Shown one piece after another: positions 36,429 to 45,744 of a stretch of 64,000 nt of DNA; position 1 is the first letter of the stretch; every line of letters starts with the position of its first letter. Position numbers and translations under genes: made by a program. The stretch covers positions 1-64,000 of the forward strand of contig NZ_JAPIVP010000012.1 of NCBI RefSeq assembly GCF_026239555.1, written 5' to 3'. Below the pieces are notes generated by a model. That model was not told where the DNA came from. It saw only the letters and a list, made by a program, of their open reading frames with translations, and did no database searches. Origin of the DNA: Pedobacter sp. PF22-3. GTDB taxonomy: Bacteria; Bacteroidota; Bacteroidia; Sphingobacteriales; Sphingobacteriaceae.

Positions 36429-37009
36429 AACCAATTATTTAACTTTCAGTAAAAATTGAAAATAAAAATTAAAAAAATAAGCCTATTTTAAGGCATTTTA
36501 TAAATCTTTCTATCTCATTTTCTCTTTCACGATGTAAAGATAAACAAAATTTTATTAAACTTTCAAATATTATTGAAAGTTCATAAAATAAAAACAGCTC
36601 ACTGTTCTTTTGAATGGATTGCAAGGAAGTCTAGGACCACGAATTGTTGAGCGAAGCTAAATCTATTGAGGTAGATCTCTCCGTTTCGCTGCGCTTCAGT
36701 CGAGATGACGACGTTTCTATTTGAATCTAAGATATTTTAGCCTAAGCTTTACAGAAAATACAGAGTATTCCACGTAGTTGTCACCCTGAGGGTTAATTTA
36801 CTATTAAAAATAAATATGAATGACAGATTTTCTAGCGGATTATAGGCTGCGAGGAATCGTCATTCCCAACTTGATCCGATGGCTATCGGATGGGAATCGT
36901 AATGCAAGCGCTTTAAGATTCCCGCCTGCGCGAGATCCGATAGCTATCGGATGACGACCGTACTGATTGGGTATGCCGAAGGTAGCGGAATCGGAGGGCA
37001 TTTACCGAT
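36429..37009. other. Intergenic region with dispersed palindromes
   Basis: No gene is visible. The region carries fragments of dispersed repeats: 'ACCACGAATTG...GCGAAGCTAAATC' with a 'CAGTCGAGATGACG' tail at 36632-36712, and the palindrome pair described separately at 36874-36952. Confidence 0.6.
36874..36952. repeat. Pair of near-identical 18-bp palindromes
   Basis: ATCCGATGGCTATCGGAT (36874-36891) and the perfect palindrome ATCCGATAGCTATCGGAT (36935-36952) flank a segment containing TGGGAATCGTAATGC and GATTCCCGCCTGCGCGAG. Such 'CATTCCC...GGGAATC' elements are typical dispersed intergenic repeats. Confidence 0.65.
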
Positions 37010-37744
37010 TTAGTGTCTATTTTTCAAAGCTTTTTTGATTGCCGCATCCGTCACCTCTTCCATTATTTTATAACCCGCCAGGTTAGGGTGAACTCCATCA
37101 ACCGTCAGTTCGGCACGCTGCCCCTTTCTTTCATCTACCAAAGGCGTCCAGTAATCCAAAATGGTATAATTCCGCGCTTTGGCGTAAGCCTCAATCCTTT
37201 CGTTCAAATTAACAATGCTATCTGCTGCTTTAATGCGCTTATTCCATGGATATTCGTAAACTGGCAGATATTTACAAAGTATAACCTTAATACGGTGTAA
37301 CCTCGCCAGTTCTGCCATAGATTTAATGTTATCCATAATCTTATCTATGGTTACATGGCCCGTATTGCCTGCAATGTCATTACTTCCCGCCAAAACAATC
37401 ACTACTTTTGGCTTAAGGTTAATCACATCCTGTCGAAAACGGATCAGCAGCTGTGGCGAAATCTGTCCGCTTATTCCCCTATCTACATAAGTATTCTGAC
37501 TAAAATATTCGGGATCTTTCTGTTTCCAGAATTCGAAAATGGAACTTCCCAGAAACACTACCCTTTTTTCTATTTTGGTTGGTAGCGGTAAAAGTTCATT
37601 TTCCTTCTGATACTTTGTTAATGCAGCCCAATCATCGCTAAAATTTTCTTTTTCAGCCTTGGTGTTTAATGAATCTGCTTTCTGATCTTGTGCAAATACA
37701 GCACGACCAGAAAGCAATAAAATAAAAAGCAGGATTTTATTCAT
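37010..37744 (-). CDS. Secreted SGNH/GDSL hydrolase
   Basis: This 244-aa protein has a signal peptide ('MNKILLFILLLSGRAVFAQD'). It has SGNH blocks: block I 'KRVVFLGSSIFEFW' (catalytic Ser), block II 'DRGISGQISPQLL' (Gly), block III 'VVIVLAGSNDIAGNTG' (Asn), and block V 'DGVHPNLAGYKIM' (Asp and His). The family covers esterases, lipases and acetylhydrolases acting on glycans or lipids, in the periplasm or extracellularly. It is 46 nt downstream of the OMP-receptor gene, in the same direction, and may be co-transcribed with it. Confidence 0.9.
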   Translation of the reverse strand: MNKILLFILLLSGRAVFAQDQKADSLNTKAEKENFSDDWAALTKYQKENELLPLPTKIEKRVVFLGSSIFEFWKQKDPEYFSQNTYVDRGISGQISPQLLIRFRQDVINLKPKVVIVLAGSNDIAGNTGHVTIDKIMDNIKSMAELARLHRIKVILCKYLPVYEYPWNKRIKAADSIVNLNERIEAYAKARNYTILDYWTPLVDERKGQRAELTVDGVHPNLAGYKIMEEVTDAAIKKALKNRH

Positions 37745-37790
37745 AAGGTAAATAACTAAACACTAAACTAAATAATCTGGGTATAAATAT

Positions 37791-40481
37791 TTATTCCTCA
37801 GCATTAATGTTACTGTTTAACTTGCTGTTTTTGCCGCCAAACTGGCTCAGGTTATAACTTAATGTTGCTTGTATAAAGCGACTAATAAACCTCGTTCTAT
37901 TCTCAGAAATGGAGTTATTGGTAATACTTGTACTGAATAATGCGCCCTGATTAAACAAATCGTTCGCCTGGATAGAGAAAAGCAGCCTGTTTCCTTTCAG
38001 AAAAGAAGTATTCATTCCCATATTTACCAATAAAGGATTCCCTGCATATAAGCTATATCCAAAATTTAAACTTTTGGAGGCTGAAGCATTTAACCTGAAG
38101 TGTTTAGTTGGAATCCAGCTTGCACTTCCACTCAGGGCCACCACCTGCACATTTTTGATATTCTGGTTCATTACCGAATAAGTATTGGAACTGAAACTAT
38201 ATGATGCACTGGTATTAAAAGCATATTTTTTCTGGTTGAGGTTAAATTTAAAACCATTAGAAATGTTAATGCCTCTGCTACGGTTCAGTACATTATCGGT
38301 ATAAAAAACATTGTGACTGTAGGCAATATTTCCATTTATGGATAGAGAAAGCTTATTATCCAGCATTCTTTTATTCGCGGAGTAATTTGCACCAATATTA
38401 TAAACACCGTTCACATTTTCGAATGTAGTCTGCTGTTTTAAACTATTTAATGTATCCCTGAGAAAAACCGTATTGCTGACCACACTATTGATCGCAAAGG
38501 TACCAGATAAGCCTGCCATAATACTCAAACCCGATTTGATCCCAAATTTATTATAGCTAAAATCGGCCGTATGGCTCGCCGTTGCTTTAAGATCCGGATT
38601 ACCGATAATCAGGTTTTGTACGTCATTGTTGTTCCTGATGGGTTGTAATTTATTAAAATCGGGCGAATTGGTGGAGCCGCTATAGTCAAAGCTTAAACTT
38701 TCATTTTCTTTCATCTGATAGCTTAAATTGGCCGATGGCGAAAAATTTAACTGATAGTTTTTAAGTTTCTGCCCGGTATTGCGGTATTGACCAATAATGA
38801 TACTAGGAGAAAAATTAACGCCAAAGTTGTAACTAAGCTGGTTTTTGTTGGCATTATAACCGATACTAATGTTCTGGTTAATAAAATTCGAAACGTAATC
38901 CTGCCCGAGTGAATCAACTACAAAACTATTCCCAAATGGACTGTTAACCGTAGTAGCTTGCAGGTTGCGGCTTCTGCTTACCATAAAGCGATATGATACA
39001 TTGATAAAATTATATCCTGTACTATCTTTCGATTTTTTTAGGGAATTAGAAAACTGAATATTGCCGCCAAAATTAGAACTTGAGGTATTATTATCTACCA
39101 ATCGATTCAAAATTGAATCTTTAAGTAATATATTGGTGGTTTCGTTATAATAACGGATCATATCGTTAATGCTGCTATTGGTATTTCCGCCACTAGAACC
39201 AAAGCTGAAGCCCATAGATAGTGAACGTCTATTATTGGATAGGCGCCGCGACCAGTTGATACTTCCATTAAGATTGGGATTGCTATTCCTCGAGCCTAAA
39301 TTAGAACTTAGGTCCTGCCTGATAATTCCTGTTTTATTTGAAGTAGAAAAAGCATCATTACGGGTATCGGCCAGTGCGCCCGCAAGCATAACATTAAAAT
39401 AATTTTTCTTTGTAGAACCGTTTAAACCAAGGTTGATGTTATTCGTCAACGAATTGGAAGTATTACTACTTTCTCTTAAATCGTAAATCGTCCCCTGCGG
39501 ATTAAATGTTTCAAGGTAGTTACTCTGAATAGATTTATTGGTTCCATCACTAAAATCATAACTACCATTAACCGTAAATTCTTTTGAAATCTTATCTCTG
39601 ATATTACCGCTTAAGGCACCATTATTCGATTTGGCAAACTCATTATTGGTTATGCCATAACGACCTCCAAAACCAATCTGTTTTGTTTTCTTCCAAATGT
39701 TTCCTTTTCCTGCTAAATTATGTGCATTATTGGTAGCAGTATTTGTGTTTACTCCACCAAAAATGCCTTTATCCTTCCCTGGCTTCATGACCAGGTTTAA
39801 CATTTTTTGTGGTGTACCCGTTTTAATGCCTGTAAAATTGGCTTCGTCGCCATAATCTTCAATAACCTGTATTTTGGCAATAATATCTGCAGGTAACTGC
39901 TTAATATAATCCTCTACATTGTTGGTAAAAAAATCTTCACCGTTTACCCGCAGCTTGGTCATTTTTTTTCCCATAGCAGTAACAGCACCTTTTTCGTCAA
40001 TCTCAATCCCTTGCAGTTGCCTTAGCAGATCTTCTACTTTATCGTTTTCTCTCACCGTATAAGCTCCTGCATTATATTCGATGGTATCTTTTTTGATTTT
40101 AATGGGATCTACTTTTACTTTAACCTGCACATCCTCCAGGCGGATGGTTTCGATCTGGAGCATAACAGGATCTAAAACAGCATTTTTTTTCGAAGATTCA
40201 ATTTCGTAAATAGAAGTAAAAGACCTGTAGCCCAATGCAGTAATGGCCAGATAAAACTTATTGCGGGTTACTTTTACGAATGCAAAGTTTCCTTTCGCAT
40301 CAGAATTAGTGCGGAGGGTATCTTCGCCGGTGATTAATCGGATGCTTGCGCCTTCAATAGGCTTCTTCAAAGAATCGATTACATGACCACTTATTTTAAA
40401 CGGAGACTGTGCGAGAGCGTTAAAGGAAAATATGATCAGTATAAAAAATAATAAAAAGCATAAATTATTGCTTTTTCTCAT
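37791..40481 (-). CDS. TonB-dependent-receptor-like outer-membrane protein (OMP_b-brl_3 type)
   Basis: The chosen ATG at 40479-40481 gives 896 aa with a signal peptide ('MRKSNNLCFLLFFILIIFS', cleavage near ALAQ). A longer form starting at 40514 would put 11 residues before it. A carboxypeptidase-regulatory-like domain follows ('FKISGHVIDSLKKPIEGASIRL'), then a plug-like region ('KVEDLLRQLQGIEIDEKGAV') and a long Asn/Ser-rich beta-barrel. It is related to SusC but lacks the usual SusD partner. Its start overlaps the DUF1456 stop by 17 nt, so the two genes are coupled. Confidence 0.88.
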   Translation of the reverse strand: MRKSNNLCFLLFFILIIFSFNALAQSPFKISGHVIDSLKKPIEGASIRLITGEDTLRTNSDAKGNFAFVKVTRNKFYLAITALGYRSFTSIYEIESSKKNAVLDPVMLQIETIRLEDVQVKVKVDPIKIKKDTIEYNAGAYTVRENDKVEDLLRQLQGIEIDEKGAVTAMGKKMTKLRVNGEDFFTNNVEDYIKQLPADIIAKIQVIEDYGDEANFTGIKTGTPQKMLNLVMKPGKDKGIFGGVNTNTATNNAHNLAGKGNIWKKTKQIGFGGRYGITNNEFAKSNNGALSGNIRDKISKEFTVNGSYDFSDGTNKSIQSNYLETFNPQGTIYDLRESSNTSNSLTNNINLGLNGSTKKNYFNVMLAGALADTRNDAFSTSNKTGIIRQDLSSNLGSRNSNPNLNGSINWSRRLSNNRRSLSMGFSFGSSGGNTNSSINDMIRYYNETTNILLKDSILNRLVDNNTSSSNFGGNIQFSNSLKKSKDSTGYNFINVSYRFMVSRSRNLQATTVNSPFGNSFVVDSLGQDYVSNFINQNISIGYNANKNQLSYNFGVNFSPSIIIGQYRNTGQKLKNYQLNFSPSANLSYQMKENESLSFDYSGSTNSPDFNKLQPIRNNNDVQNLIIGNPDLKATASHTADFSYNKFGIKSGLSIMAGLSGTFAINSVVSNTVFLRDTLNSLKQQTTFENVNGVYNIGANYSANKRMLDNKLSLSINGNIAYSHNVFYTDNVLNRSRGINISNGFKFNLNQKKYAFNTSASYSFSSNTYSVMNQNIKNVQVVALSGSASWIPTKHFRLNASASKSLNFGYSLYAGNPLLVNMGMNTSFLKGNRLLFSIQANDLFNQGALFSTSITNNSISENRTRFISRFIQATLSYNLSQFGGKNSKLNSNINAEE

Positions 40482-40698
40482 CCCTCGGACCCCTTTTATA
40501 AATGACAAGACCATTTAAAAAATTACGCAGAATCTGATCGCCGCAAGGTTTAAAATTCTCATGGTCTTCATTTCTGAAAATATCGCCAAGCTCTGCCTTG
40601 GTTACCTTAAATCCGACAAGGTCACAAATGGTTATAATATCTTCTGTTTTAAGTGATAAGGCTACTCTAAGTTTCTTTAATATATCGTTATTGCTCAT
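40465..40698 (-). CDS. DUF1456 (YehS-like) protein
   Basis: This 77-aa protein has one copy of the DUF1456 repeat: 'MSNNDILKKLRVALSLKTEDIITICDLVGFKVTKAELGDIFR'. E. coli YehS has two copies, so this is a half-length version. The last residues ('KRGPRDEKKQ') are basic. It overlaps the downstream receptor gene. The function is not known. Confidence 0.85.
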   Translation of the reverse strand: MSNNDILKKLRVALSLKTEDIITICDLVGFKVTKAELGDIFRNEDHENFKPCGDQILRNFLNGLVIYKRGPRDEKKQ

Positions 40699-40768
40699 TG
40701 CTAATTATAAGGATTATAATGGTGGAATAGTTTAATGTTGCAAAATGTTATTTTTTTTATCTAGCTAT

Positions 40769-40809
40769 CCAGACTTCCAACTGCTGACTTTGGACTTCTG
40801 ACTCATCTT
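40769..40809. repeat. Degenerate low-complexity repeat at the DEAD-helicase 3' end
   Basis: The tract reads like a decayed tandem repeat of CTGACTTTGGACTTCTGACTC-type units and runs up to the helicase stop codon; the last few helicase codons show similar composition. Confidence 0.4.
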
Positions 40810-42114
40810 CTAACTGGCCACTTCTAATTTAAGTTTCTTTCCTTTAATTTTCTCACCGTTTAGTTTTTTTAACAATTGGGTTATCTTGTTTCTTTTTACT
40901 GCTATATAACTGGTTGTATCTTTAACTTCTATTAATCCTAAATCATCCTTTGTTAAATCTCCCTTTTGTAAAAACAAGCCAACAATGTCAATTTTATTAA
41001 TTTTATCTTTTTTGCCATGTGCCAGGTATAAGGTTACCCAATCGCTAGCTTCGGGTAAGGCATATCGCTCTTCCAAAACTTCCTCCTCAATATCGTCGGG
41101 CAAATATTTGTAGTTTTCTCCAGTGGTTAAAATAGCGTATGCTGTTCCTTTCGCATGCATACGTGCCGTACGGCCATTTCGGTGAATATAGGCATCTTTG
41201 GTATAGGGCAATTGATAATGCACAATATGCTCCACTTCCGGTATATCAAGCCCCCTGGCAGCCAGATCTGTTGTAATTAAAATCCGATGGCTTCCATTTC
41301 TAAATTTAAGTAATGCTTTTTCGCGATCGAACTGCTCCATTCCACCATGAAAAACATCGTGACCTAAACCATTTTCGAAAAGCAAATCACTTATCCGATC
41401 TACTGTTTCCCTATGGTTACAGAACACCAATGTATTTTTACTGCCTATTTTACTCAGTAATCTAAAAAGGTAATCTAATTTATCAGCTGCAGGTACTGTT
41501 ATTTTTTTGAGCTTTAAATCTGGCTTAGCTTCGATATTTTTTGAATAATCAACTTCAATAGGAGCATTTAACTTTACAAATGCGGGAATTTCTTCCATTT
41601 TGGTAGCAGAAGTAAGTATGCGCTGTTTTAACGAAAGCAGTTTTCCAATAATGTACGACATATCACTTTCAAAGCCAAACTCCAGCGCTTTATCAAATTC
41701 ATCCAAAACTAAGGTTTCGATAAATGATTCGTCAAAGTTTTGATGCTCCAAATGATAGGCTATTCTACCAGGTGTTCCGATCAGAATGGCTGGTGGATGT
41801 GCAAGGTTATTTTTTTCTACCCTTACCGCATGGCCACCGTAACAGCAATTTACTTTAAACGAAGTGCCCATTTGCTTAAAAACCTGCTCTATTTGCAGGG
41901 CAAGTTCTCTTGATGGAACTAAAACCAAAGCTTGCACGCCATTCACCCCGCTCTTTAAATTGGACAGCAATGGCAATAAAAAGGCCAACGTTTTTCCCGA
42001 ACCCGTTGGCGCTATTAATATTACATCTTTACCCGTCTTTGCTGCTTTTACAGCAGACTCCTGCATTTCATTAAGTGCAGAAATGTTTAATTTTTTTAAG
42101 GCATTTTCTATCAT
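40810..42114 (-). CDS. DEAD-box RNA helicase with DbpA-like RNA-binding C-terminus
   Basis: This 434-aa protein has the full helicase set: Q motif, motif I 'LIAPTGSGKTLAF', Ia 'LVPSRELALQIE', Ib 'GTPGRIAYHL', motif II DEFD (not DEAD) in 'LVLDEFDKALEFGFE', motif III 'LTSAT', and motif VI 'HRNGRTARMHAKG'. The last 75 residues ('INKIDIVGLFLQKGDLTKDDLGLIEVKDTTSYIAV') match the DbpA RNA-binding domain, which recognises 23S rRNA helix 92, so a 50S assembly role is likely. The DEFD variant keeps the catalytic Asp-Glu pair. It appears monocistronic. Confidence 0.93.
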   Translation of the reverse strand: MIENALKKLNISALNEMQESAVKAAKTGKDVILIAPTGSGKTLAFLLPLLSNLKSGVNGVQALVLVPSRELALQIEQVFKQMGTSFKVNCCYGGHAVRVEKNNLAHPPAILIGTPGRIAYHLEHQNFDESFIETLVLDEFDKALEFGFESDMSYIIGKLLSLKQRILTSATKMEEIPAFVKLNAPIEVDYSKNIEAKPDLKLKKITVPAADKLDYLFRLLSKIGSKNTLVFCNHRETVDRISDLLFENGLGHDVFHGGMEQFDREKALLKFRNGSHRILITTDLAARGLDIPEVEHIVHYQLPYTKDAYIHRNGRTARMHAKGTAYAILTTGENYKYLPDDIEEEVLEERYALPEASDWVTLYLAHGKKDKINKIDIVGLFLQKGDLTKDDLGLIEVKDTTSYIAVKRNKITQLLKKLNGEKIKGKKLKLEVAS

Positions 42115-42164
42115 TCCGCCATAAAGGTAATCATTTCTCTTCAGGGCAAAAACGGCACCCTTTG

Positions 42165-42383
42165 TTAGGGTTTGAAAAATTTTCTCCGCAGTTTACGGAG
42201 CGTAGAAAAATTGAGTCTTTTATCCAGCAACATTAACATCTTACCGCGTTTAGACATAGAAGATATTACCTTTTCATTAACGGCATCAACTGAAGATAAA
42301 ATTCTGTCAGTTAGTTCATCTACAATTTTATTCGCTCTGCTATTTTGTAATAACTGGAGCTCTTGAATTAATTCTGCTCTCAT
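42165..42383 (-). CDS. Small basic protein of unknown function
   Basis: Using the ATG at 42381-42383 (a TTG 9 nt upstream is also in frame), the protein has 72 aa. It is helical with an acidic N-terminal half ('RAELIQELQLLQNSRANKIVDEL') and a strongly basic C-terminus ('RLNFSTLRKLRRKFFKP'). The pattern suggests a nucleic-acid- or membrane-associated helical hairpin. It lies 50 nt upstream of the helicase gene on the same strand. No family is recognised. Confidence 0.55.
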   Translation of the reverse strand: MRAELIQELQLLQNSRANKIVDELTDRILSSVDAVNEKVISSMSKRGKMLMLLDKRLNFSTLRKLRRKFFKP

Positions 42384-42597
42384 GATTAACAAATTTTAAT
42401 GAATGTATAAATATTAACGGACCGATTAATGATTTGTTTCACTTAATTAGAAGTTCTTCTAGATTATTTTAACTAACTTGTTGATAACTAAGTTTTTGTT
42501 AGCAAATAAACAATCATGACTTAACATTTATTTAATTTTTAGCGCTTATTTTTATAAAAACCTGATTACCATTCGTTAACCTTAAAAAAAACAGTGT

Positions 42598-43071
42598 ATG
42601 ACGTGGAAAAAATTTAGTGGTGAAATTATTCAGTCTTCAATCCTCGAAGAAATAGAAAACGCAATTATCAGAGAAAGTGAAAAAGGCTATAAACTTAAAG
42701 TTTGCATCGGTACCGATTCGCAGGTTAAAGGTGCAGTAACCGATTTTGCAACTGTAATTGTACTTTTAAGAGAACATCACGGTGGTTTTATGTATATCCA
42801 CCAGGAGAAGAGCACACAGCAGGTGAGTATCAAAGAAAGAATGTTAATGGAAGTACAGAAATCTATTGAAACTGCCTATTCCATTTGCGATTTACTTGAT
42901 ATTTATGATGTAGCTTTGGAAGTACATGCCGATATCAATACCAATCCATCATTTAAATCAAATAAAGCGCTGAATGATGCCATGGGTTATATTTTGAGCA
43001 TGGGCTTTATTTTCAAAGCCAAACCAGAAGCATTTGCCAGCTCTACCTGCGCTGATAAAATGGTGCATTAG
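42598..43071 (+). CDS. RNase H-like YkuK family protein (DUF458)
   Basis: This 157-aa protein matches Bacillus YkuK-like proteins: 'LKVCIGTDSQVKGAVTDFATVIVLL', 'LEVHADINTNPSFKSNKALNDAMGYILSMGFIFKAKPEAFASSTCADK'. The Asp in 'GTDSQ' and the Asp in 'VHADIN' are plausible metal ligands of the RNase H-like fold. The cellular role is unknown. It is monocistronic and divergent from the helicase cluster. Confidence 0.88.
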   Translation: MTWKKFSGEIIQSSILEEIENAIIRESEKGYKLKVCIGTDSQVKGAVTDFATVIVLLREHHGGFMYIHQEKSTQQVSIKERMLMEVQKSIETAYSICDLLDIYDVALEVHADINTNPSFKSNKALNDAMGYILSMGFIFKAKPEAFASSTCADKMVH

Positions 43072-43534
43072 GATAAACGCTTTGACAAATTTTTTATTCA
43101 AATACTAGAAATTTGTCAAAGCTGTACATTTAATGTAAATAATTTACAGTTTATTTTTTTGGAAAGCAATTGCAGTAGCTTTTTGGTTATTGCAGTCCCG
43201 CTCCCGCTTCTGCCGACTGAAATATCGGCATCTCGCTTTGATCGGGTTTAGGCGGCTTGAACAGTAGCGCTATCAGGGGTAAAATAAGCATGCAGATACC
43301 AAGTTCATACAAAACCTGAGGGCTAACTCTTCAACTATAAACAACATGCATTTACAATATACTTCTATAATTTATTCAAGCTGCACGCTTTCTTTTTGGT
43401 CTTCGCGGTGAAAAAGGTGAAAATCTATAACAGATTTAGTCTACCAAATTTAGCAGTCTCTACGCTTTGTTGGAGAACTGTGCGGTTAACTCCAACAAAA
43501 CGGCAACTTTGTTGTTGTGCTTTAAAATAAAAAA
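43072..43534. other. Intergenic region with a dispersed hairpin repeat
   Basis: No gene is visible. It contains the minus-oriented copy of the hairpin repeat at 43190-43252. The remainder is AT-rich upstream DNA of the TTG-started SRPBCC gene. Confidence 0.6.
43190..43252 (-). repeat. Dispersed hairpin repeat, copy A
   Basis: Read on the minus strand this begins CTAAACCCGATCAAAGCGAG, carries the hairpin GCCGATATTTCAGTCGGC (43212-43229) and ends CAGAAGCGGGAGCGGGACTG. It aligns with copy B at 57000-57074, with compensating stem differences. Confidence 0.6.
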
Positions 43535-44002
43535 TTGAAAACGTACAGATTAGAATTCACCCAAAAACTGCCAATCGATCTGGATACAGCATGGGACTTT
43601 TTTTCTTCGCCAATGAACCTGGCTGAAATTACTCCAAAAGACATGACTTTTGATGTCACCTCGCCAAATATGGCCAACACCAAAATGTATCCAGGTTTAA
43701 TTATTACCTATAAGGTTTCACCGATGTTTGGAATTAAATTGAGCTGGGTAACAGAGATTACGCATGTTCAGGATAAGGCATATTTTATCGATGAACAGCG
43801 ATTTGGTCCTTTTGCGTTTTGGCACCATCAACATCATTTCGAAAAAATAGATGGGGGTGTATTTATGCGCGATGTTTTACATTACAGCATTGGCTGGGGA
43901 CCAATTGGTGCTATTGCAAATGCAATAGTGGTGAGCAACAAAATAAACGAAATTTTTAAATTCCGTTATCAAAAGGTTGAGGAATTGTTTGGCAAGTTTT
44001 AG
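43535..44002 (+). CDS. SRPBCC-family (START-like) protein
   Basis: This 155-aa protein begins at TTG (43535); no suitable ATG lies in frame upstream. It shows the SRPBCC pattern 'FTQKLPIDLDTAWDFFSSPMNLAEITPKDMTFDV' and 'WVTEITHVQDKAYFIDEQRFGPFAFWHHQHHFEKIDGG' with a long C-terminal helix. Such proteins bind hydrophobic ligands in a deep pocket. The exact ligand is unknown. It converges with the DUF4468 gene 6 nt away. Confidence 0.85.
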   Translation: MKTYRLEFTQKLPIDLDTAWDFFSSPMNLAEITPKDMTFDVTSPNMANTKMYPGLIITYKVSPMFGIKLSWVTEITHVQDKAYFIDEQRFGPFAFWHHQHHFEKIDGGVFMRDVLHYSIGWGPIGAIANAIVVSNKINEIFKFRYQKVEELFGKF

Positions 44003-44008
44003 CTTTAC

Positions 44009-44587
44009 TTACCATTTTTTAGTTGAAATGGTTTCGGCTTTCTTTTTGGTTTTATCTAACTTATTGGTGGCTAAATATTTTTTAAATTCATCACCAAATT
44101 TTTCGACTTTATTGTAGGCACTGCTTAAAATGTCTTTCCATGCACCTGCCCCAAGTTTACCAGGTGTACGCTCTAAAGGTACACCAATTGTTGTGGCAGG
44201 CACAAAATTACCATAGCGATCCCTTTGATAAGGAATAAACAACATTTCAGTTAACCAAAACCTATATTTTCCCTGGCGCGCCTCGAAAACAAAATTATAG
44301 CTTACCTCCCCGCTAGGGTGACCGGCAACCAAAATAGTCTTATCGATTACCATTGTTCCTTTCGCCACAACAGAAGAATCGGTAACAGTTTGTTGTGCCA
44401 TCGATTTTTTATAGACAACATTAACAAAAGATTTAGCCCTTTGCAGTAAAGTATCTTTGTTTACCAATTGCGAATCTACCACCTGATAATAGATAAATTT
44501 GCCGTTGTCATCTTTAGAAAACTGTTTCTGCTGTGCAGATAATTTAACTGAAGAAATGGCGAGAAAACCAAAAAGAATGTATTTCAT
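44009..44587 (-). CDS. Exported DUF4468-type protein
   Basis: This 192-aa protein has a signal peptide ('MKYILFGFLAISSVKLSAQQ'). The core ('GKFIYYQVVDSQLVNKDTLLQRAKSFVN', 'GHPSGEVSYNFVFEARQGKYRFWLTEMLFIPYQRD') fits DUF4468, a TBP-like fold common in Bacteroidota. It is probably periplasmic; no role is known. It is convergent with the SRPBCC gene. Confidence 0.75.
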   Translation of the reverse strand: MKYILFGFLAISSVKLSAQQKQFSKDDNGKFIYYQVVDSQLVNKDTLLQRAKSFVNVVYKKSMAQQTVTDSSVVAKGTMVIDKTILVAGHPSGEVSYNFVFEARQGKYRFWLTEMLFIPYQRDRYGNFVPATTIGVPLERTPGKLGAGAWKDILSSAYNKVEKFGDEFKKYLATNKLDKTKKKAETISTKKW

Positions 44588-44624
44588 GGATAGGAACTAA
44601 AAGATAAAACTAAATGTTAAAGAT

Positions 44625-44668
44625 AAAAAAAGCCATCCTGATTTTACACCAGGACGGCTTCATATTTT
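44625..44668 (-). terminator. Terminator of porin/Amt operon
   Basis: AGCCATCCTG and CAGGACGGCT pair (one G-U) across a short loop; A-rich sequence on the left gives a U tract on the minus strand. It sits just downstream of the porin stop. Confidence 0.8.
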
Positions 44669-44682
44669 TCAACTTTATTTCC

Positions 44683-45708
44683 TTAAAAAGCGTAAACTGC
44701 TGCCAGCGAAAACTGACCACCATTTGGTGCAGCTGCTCCACTTTTGTTAAAGAAAGGTTTGTCGCTATTGTGGTCTAACCTTACCTCTGGGATAAAAGTT
44801 AAACCGCCCGATTTAATGTTTGCAGTAAGCGTAACTGCAGTGAAAGCCGTTTCGGGAACCGCCCCTGCTGCTTTAACCTTGAAATATTCACCCCTTAAAC
44901 CTATTGTAACAGCATCAGCCACAGCATACTGAGGATATAATGCAGCACCCGCATAACTTCCTGGTACAGAACTATCTTTAATATCGTAATTGGCCGCATT
45001 TAAACCCAATTTAAATTTCTCTGTAATTTGATATGAAGTCGTTAAATCCACAATAGTTCCGTATCCACCAAAACCAGCACCAGATAAGGCATTGATATAA
45101 GCAGTCCAACCCTCTACCGGAGCAACCATTAATTGCCCGCCCACTGCAGATACACCGCGTGTTGCACTATAAACGTTCCAATCATTAAATACACCCGCCA
45201 TTAAACTCACTTTATCAGAGAACTTATAGGTTGCTTTAATACCAGCATTCTGGAATGGACCATTGGTGAATAGATATGAGGTAGAGTAGTTGAAGTTTCC
45301 AACCGGTGAGATTACTTCATATCCGATAAATGTACCCATATAACCAGCTGTCATACTAAATTCATCAGTAAAATCGTAGTTAACGTACAAGTTTTGGATA
45401 TTAAAGGATGAACCACCAGCCGCGGCATCAGGTATAGATTGCGATTGTCCTCTTGGGCCAAATGAAAGTTCGCCGACAAATGAGGCTTTACCTGTTTTTT
45501 TCTTCAATGCAATATCAATCATCCCAAGGGAAACAGAGTTGTGATCGGTTACAAAAGATGTTTTGGCATTTAAAGGATTTTTCGCAAAGTCATATTTAAA
45601 ATAGGTATCTACCGATCCTGAAATTTCAAGTGGAGATGATGTGGTCTCTTGAGCAAGGGCACACGTAGTGCTTGCCATTGTAAAAATAGCGGTTAAAAGT
45701 TTCTTCAT
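44683..45708 (-). CDS. Outer-membrane porin-like protein linked to Amt
   Basis: This 341-aa protein has a signal peptide ('MKKLLTAIFTMASTTCALAQE') and a beta-barrel with aromatic-girdle repeats ('LEISGSVDTYFKYDFAKNPL', 'DHNSVSLGMIDIALKKK'), ending in '...QFSLAAVYAF' with a terminal Phe. Such barrels are often encoded next to ammonium transporters in Bacteroidota. It likely lets a small nutrient through the outer membrane; ammonium is inferred from context. It follows the Amt gene by 36 nt. Confidence 0.88.
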   Translation of the reverse strand: MKKLLTAIFTMASTTCALAQETTSSPLEISGSVDTYFKYDFAKNPLNAKTSFVTDHNSVSLGMIDIALKKKTGKASFVGELSFGPRGQSQSIPDAAAGGSSFNIQNLYVNYDFTDEFSMTAGYMGTFIGYEVISPVGNFNYSTSYLFTNGPFQNAGIKATYKFSDKVSLMAGVFNDWNVYSATRGVSAVGGQLMVAPVEGWTAYINALSGAGFGGYGTIVDLTTSYQITEKFKLGLNAANYDIKDSSVPGSYAGAALYPQYAVADAVTIGLRGEYFKVKAAGAVPETAFTAVTLTANIKSGGLTFIPEVRLDHNSDKPFFNKSGAAAPNGGQFSLAAVYAF

Positions 45709-45744
45709 GTTTGAGCTTGATTTGAGTTTAGATATTTAAAGTCT

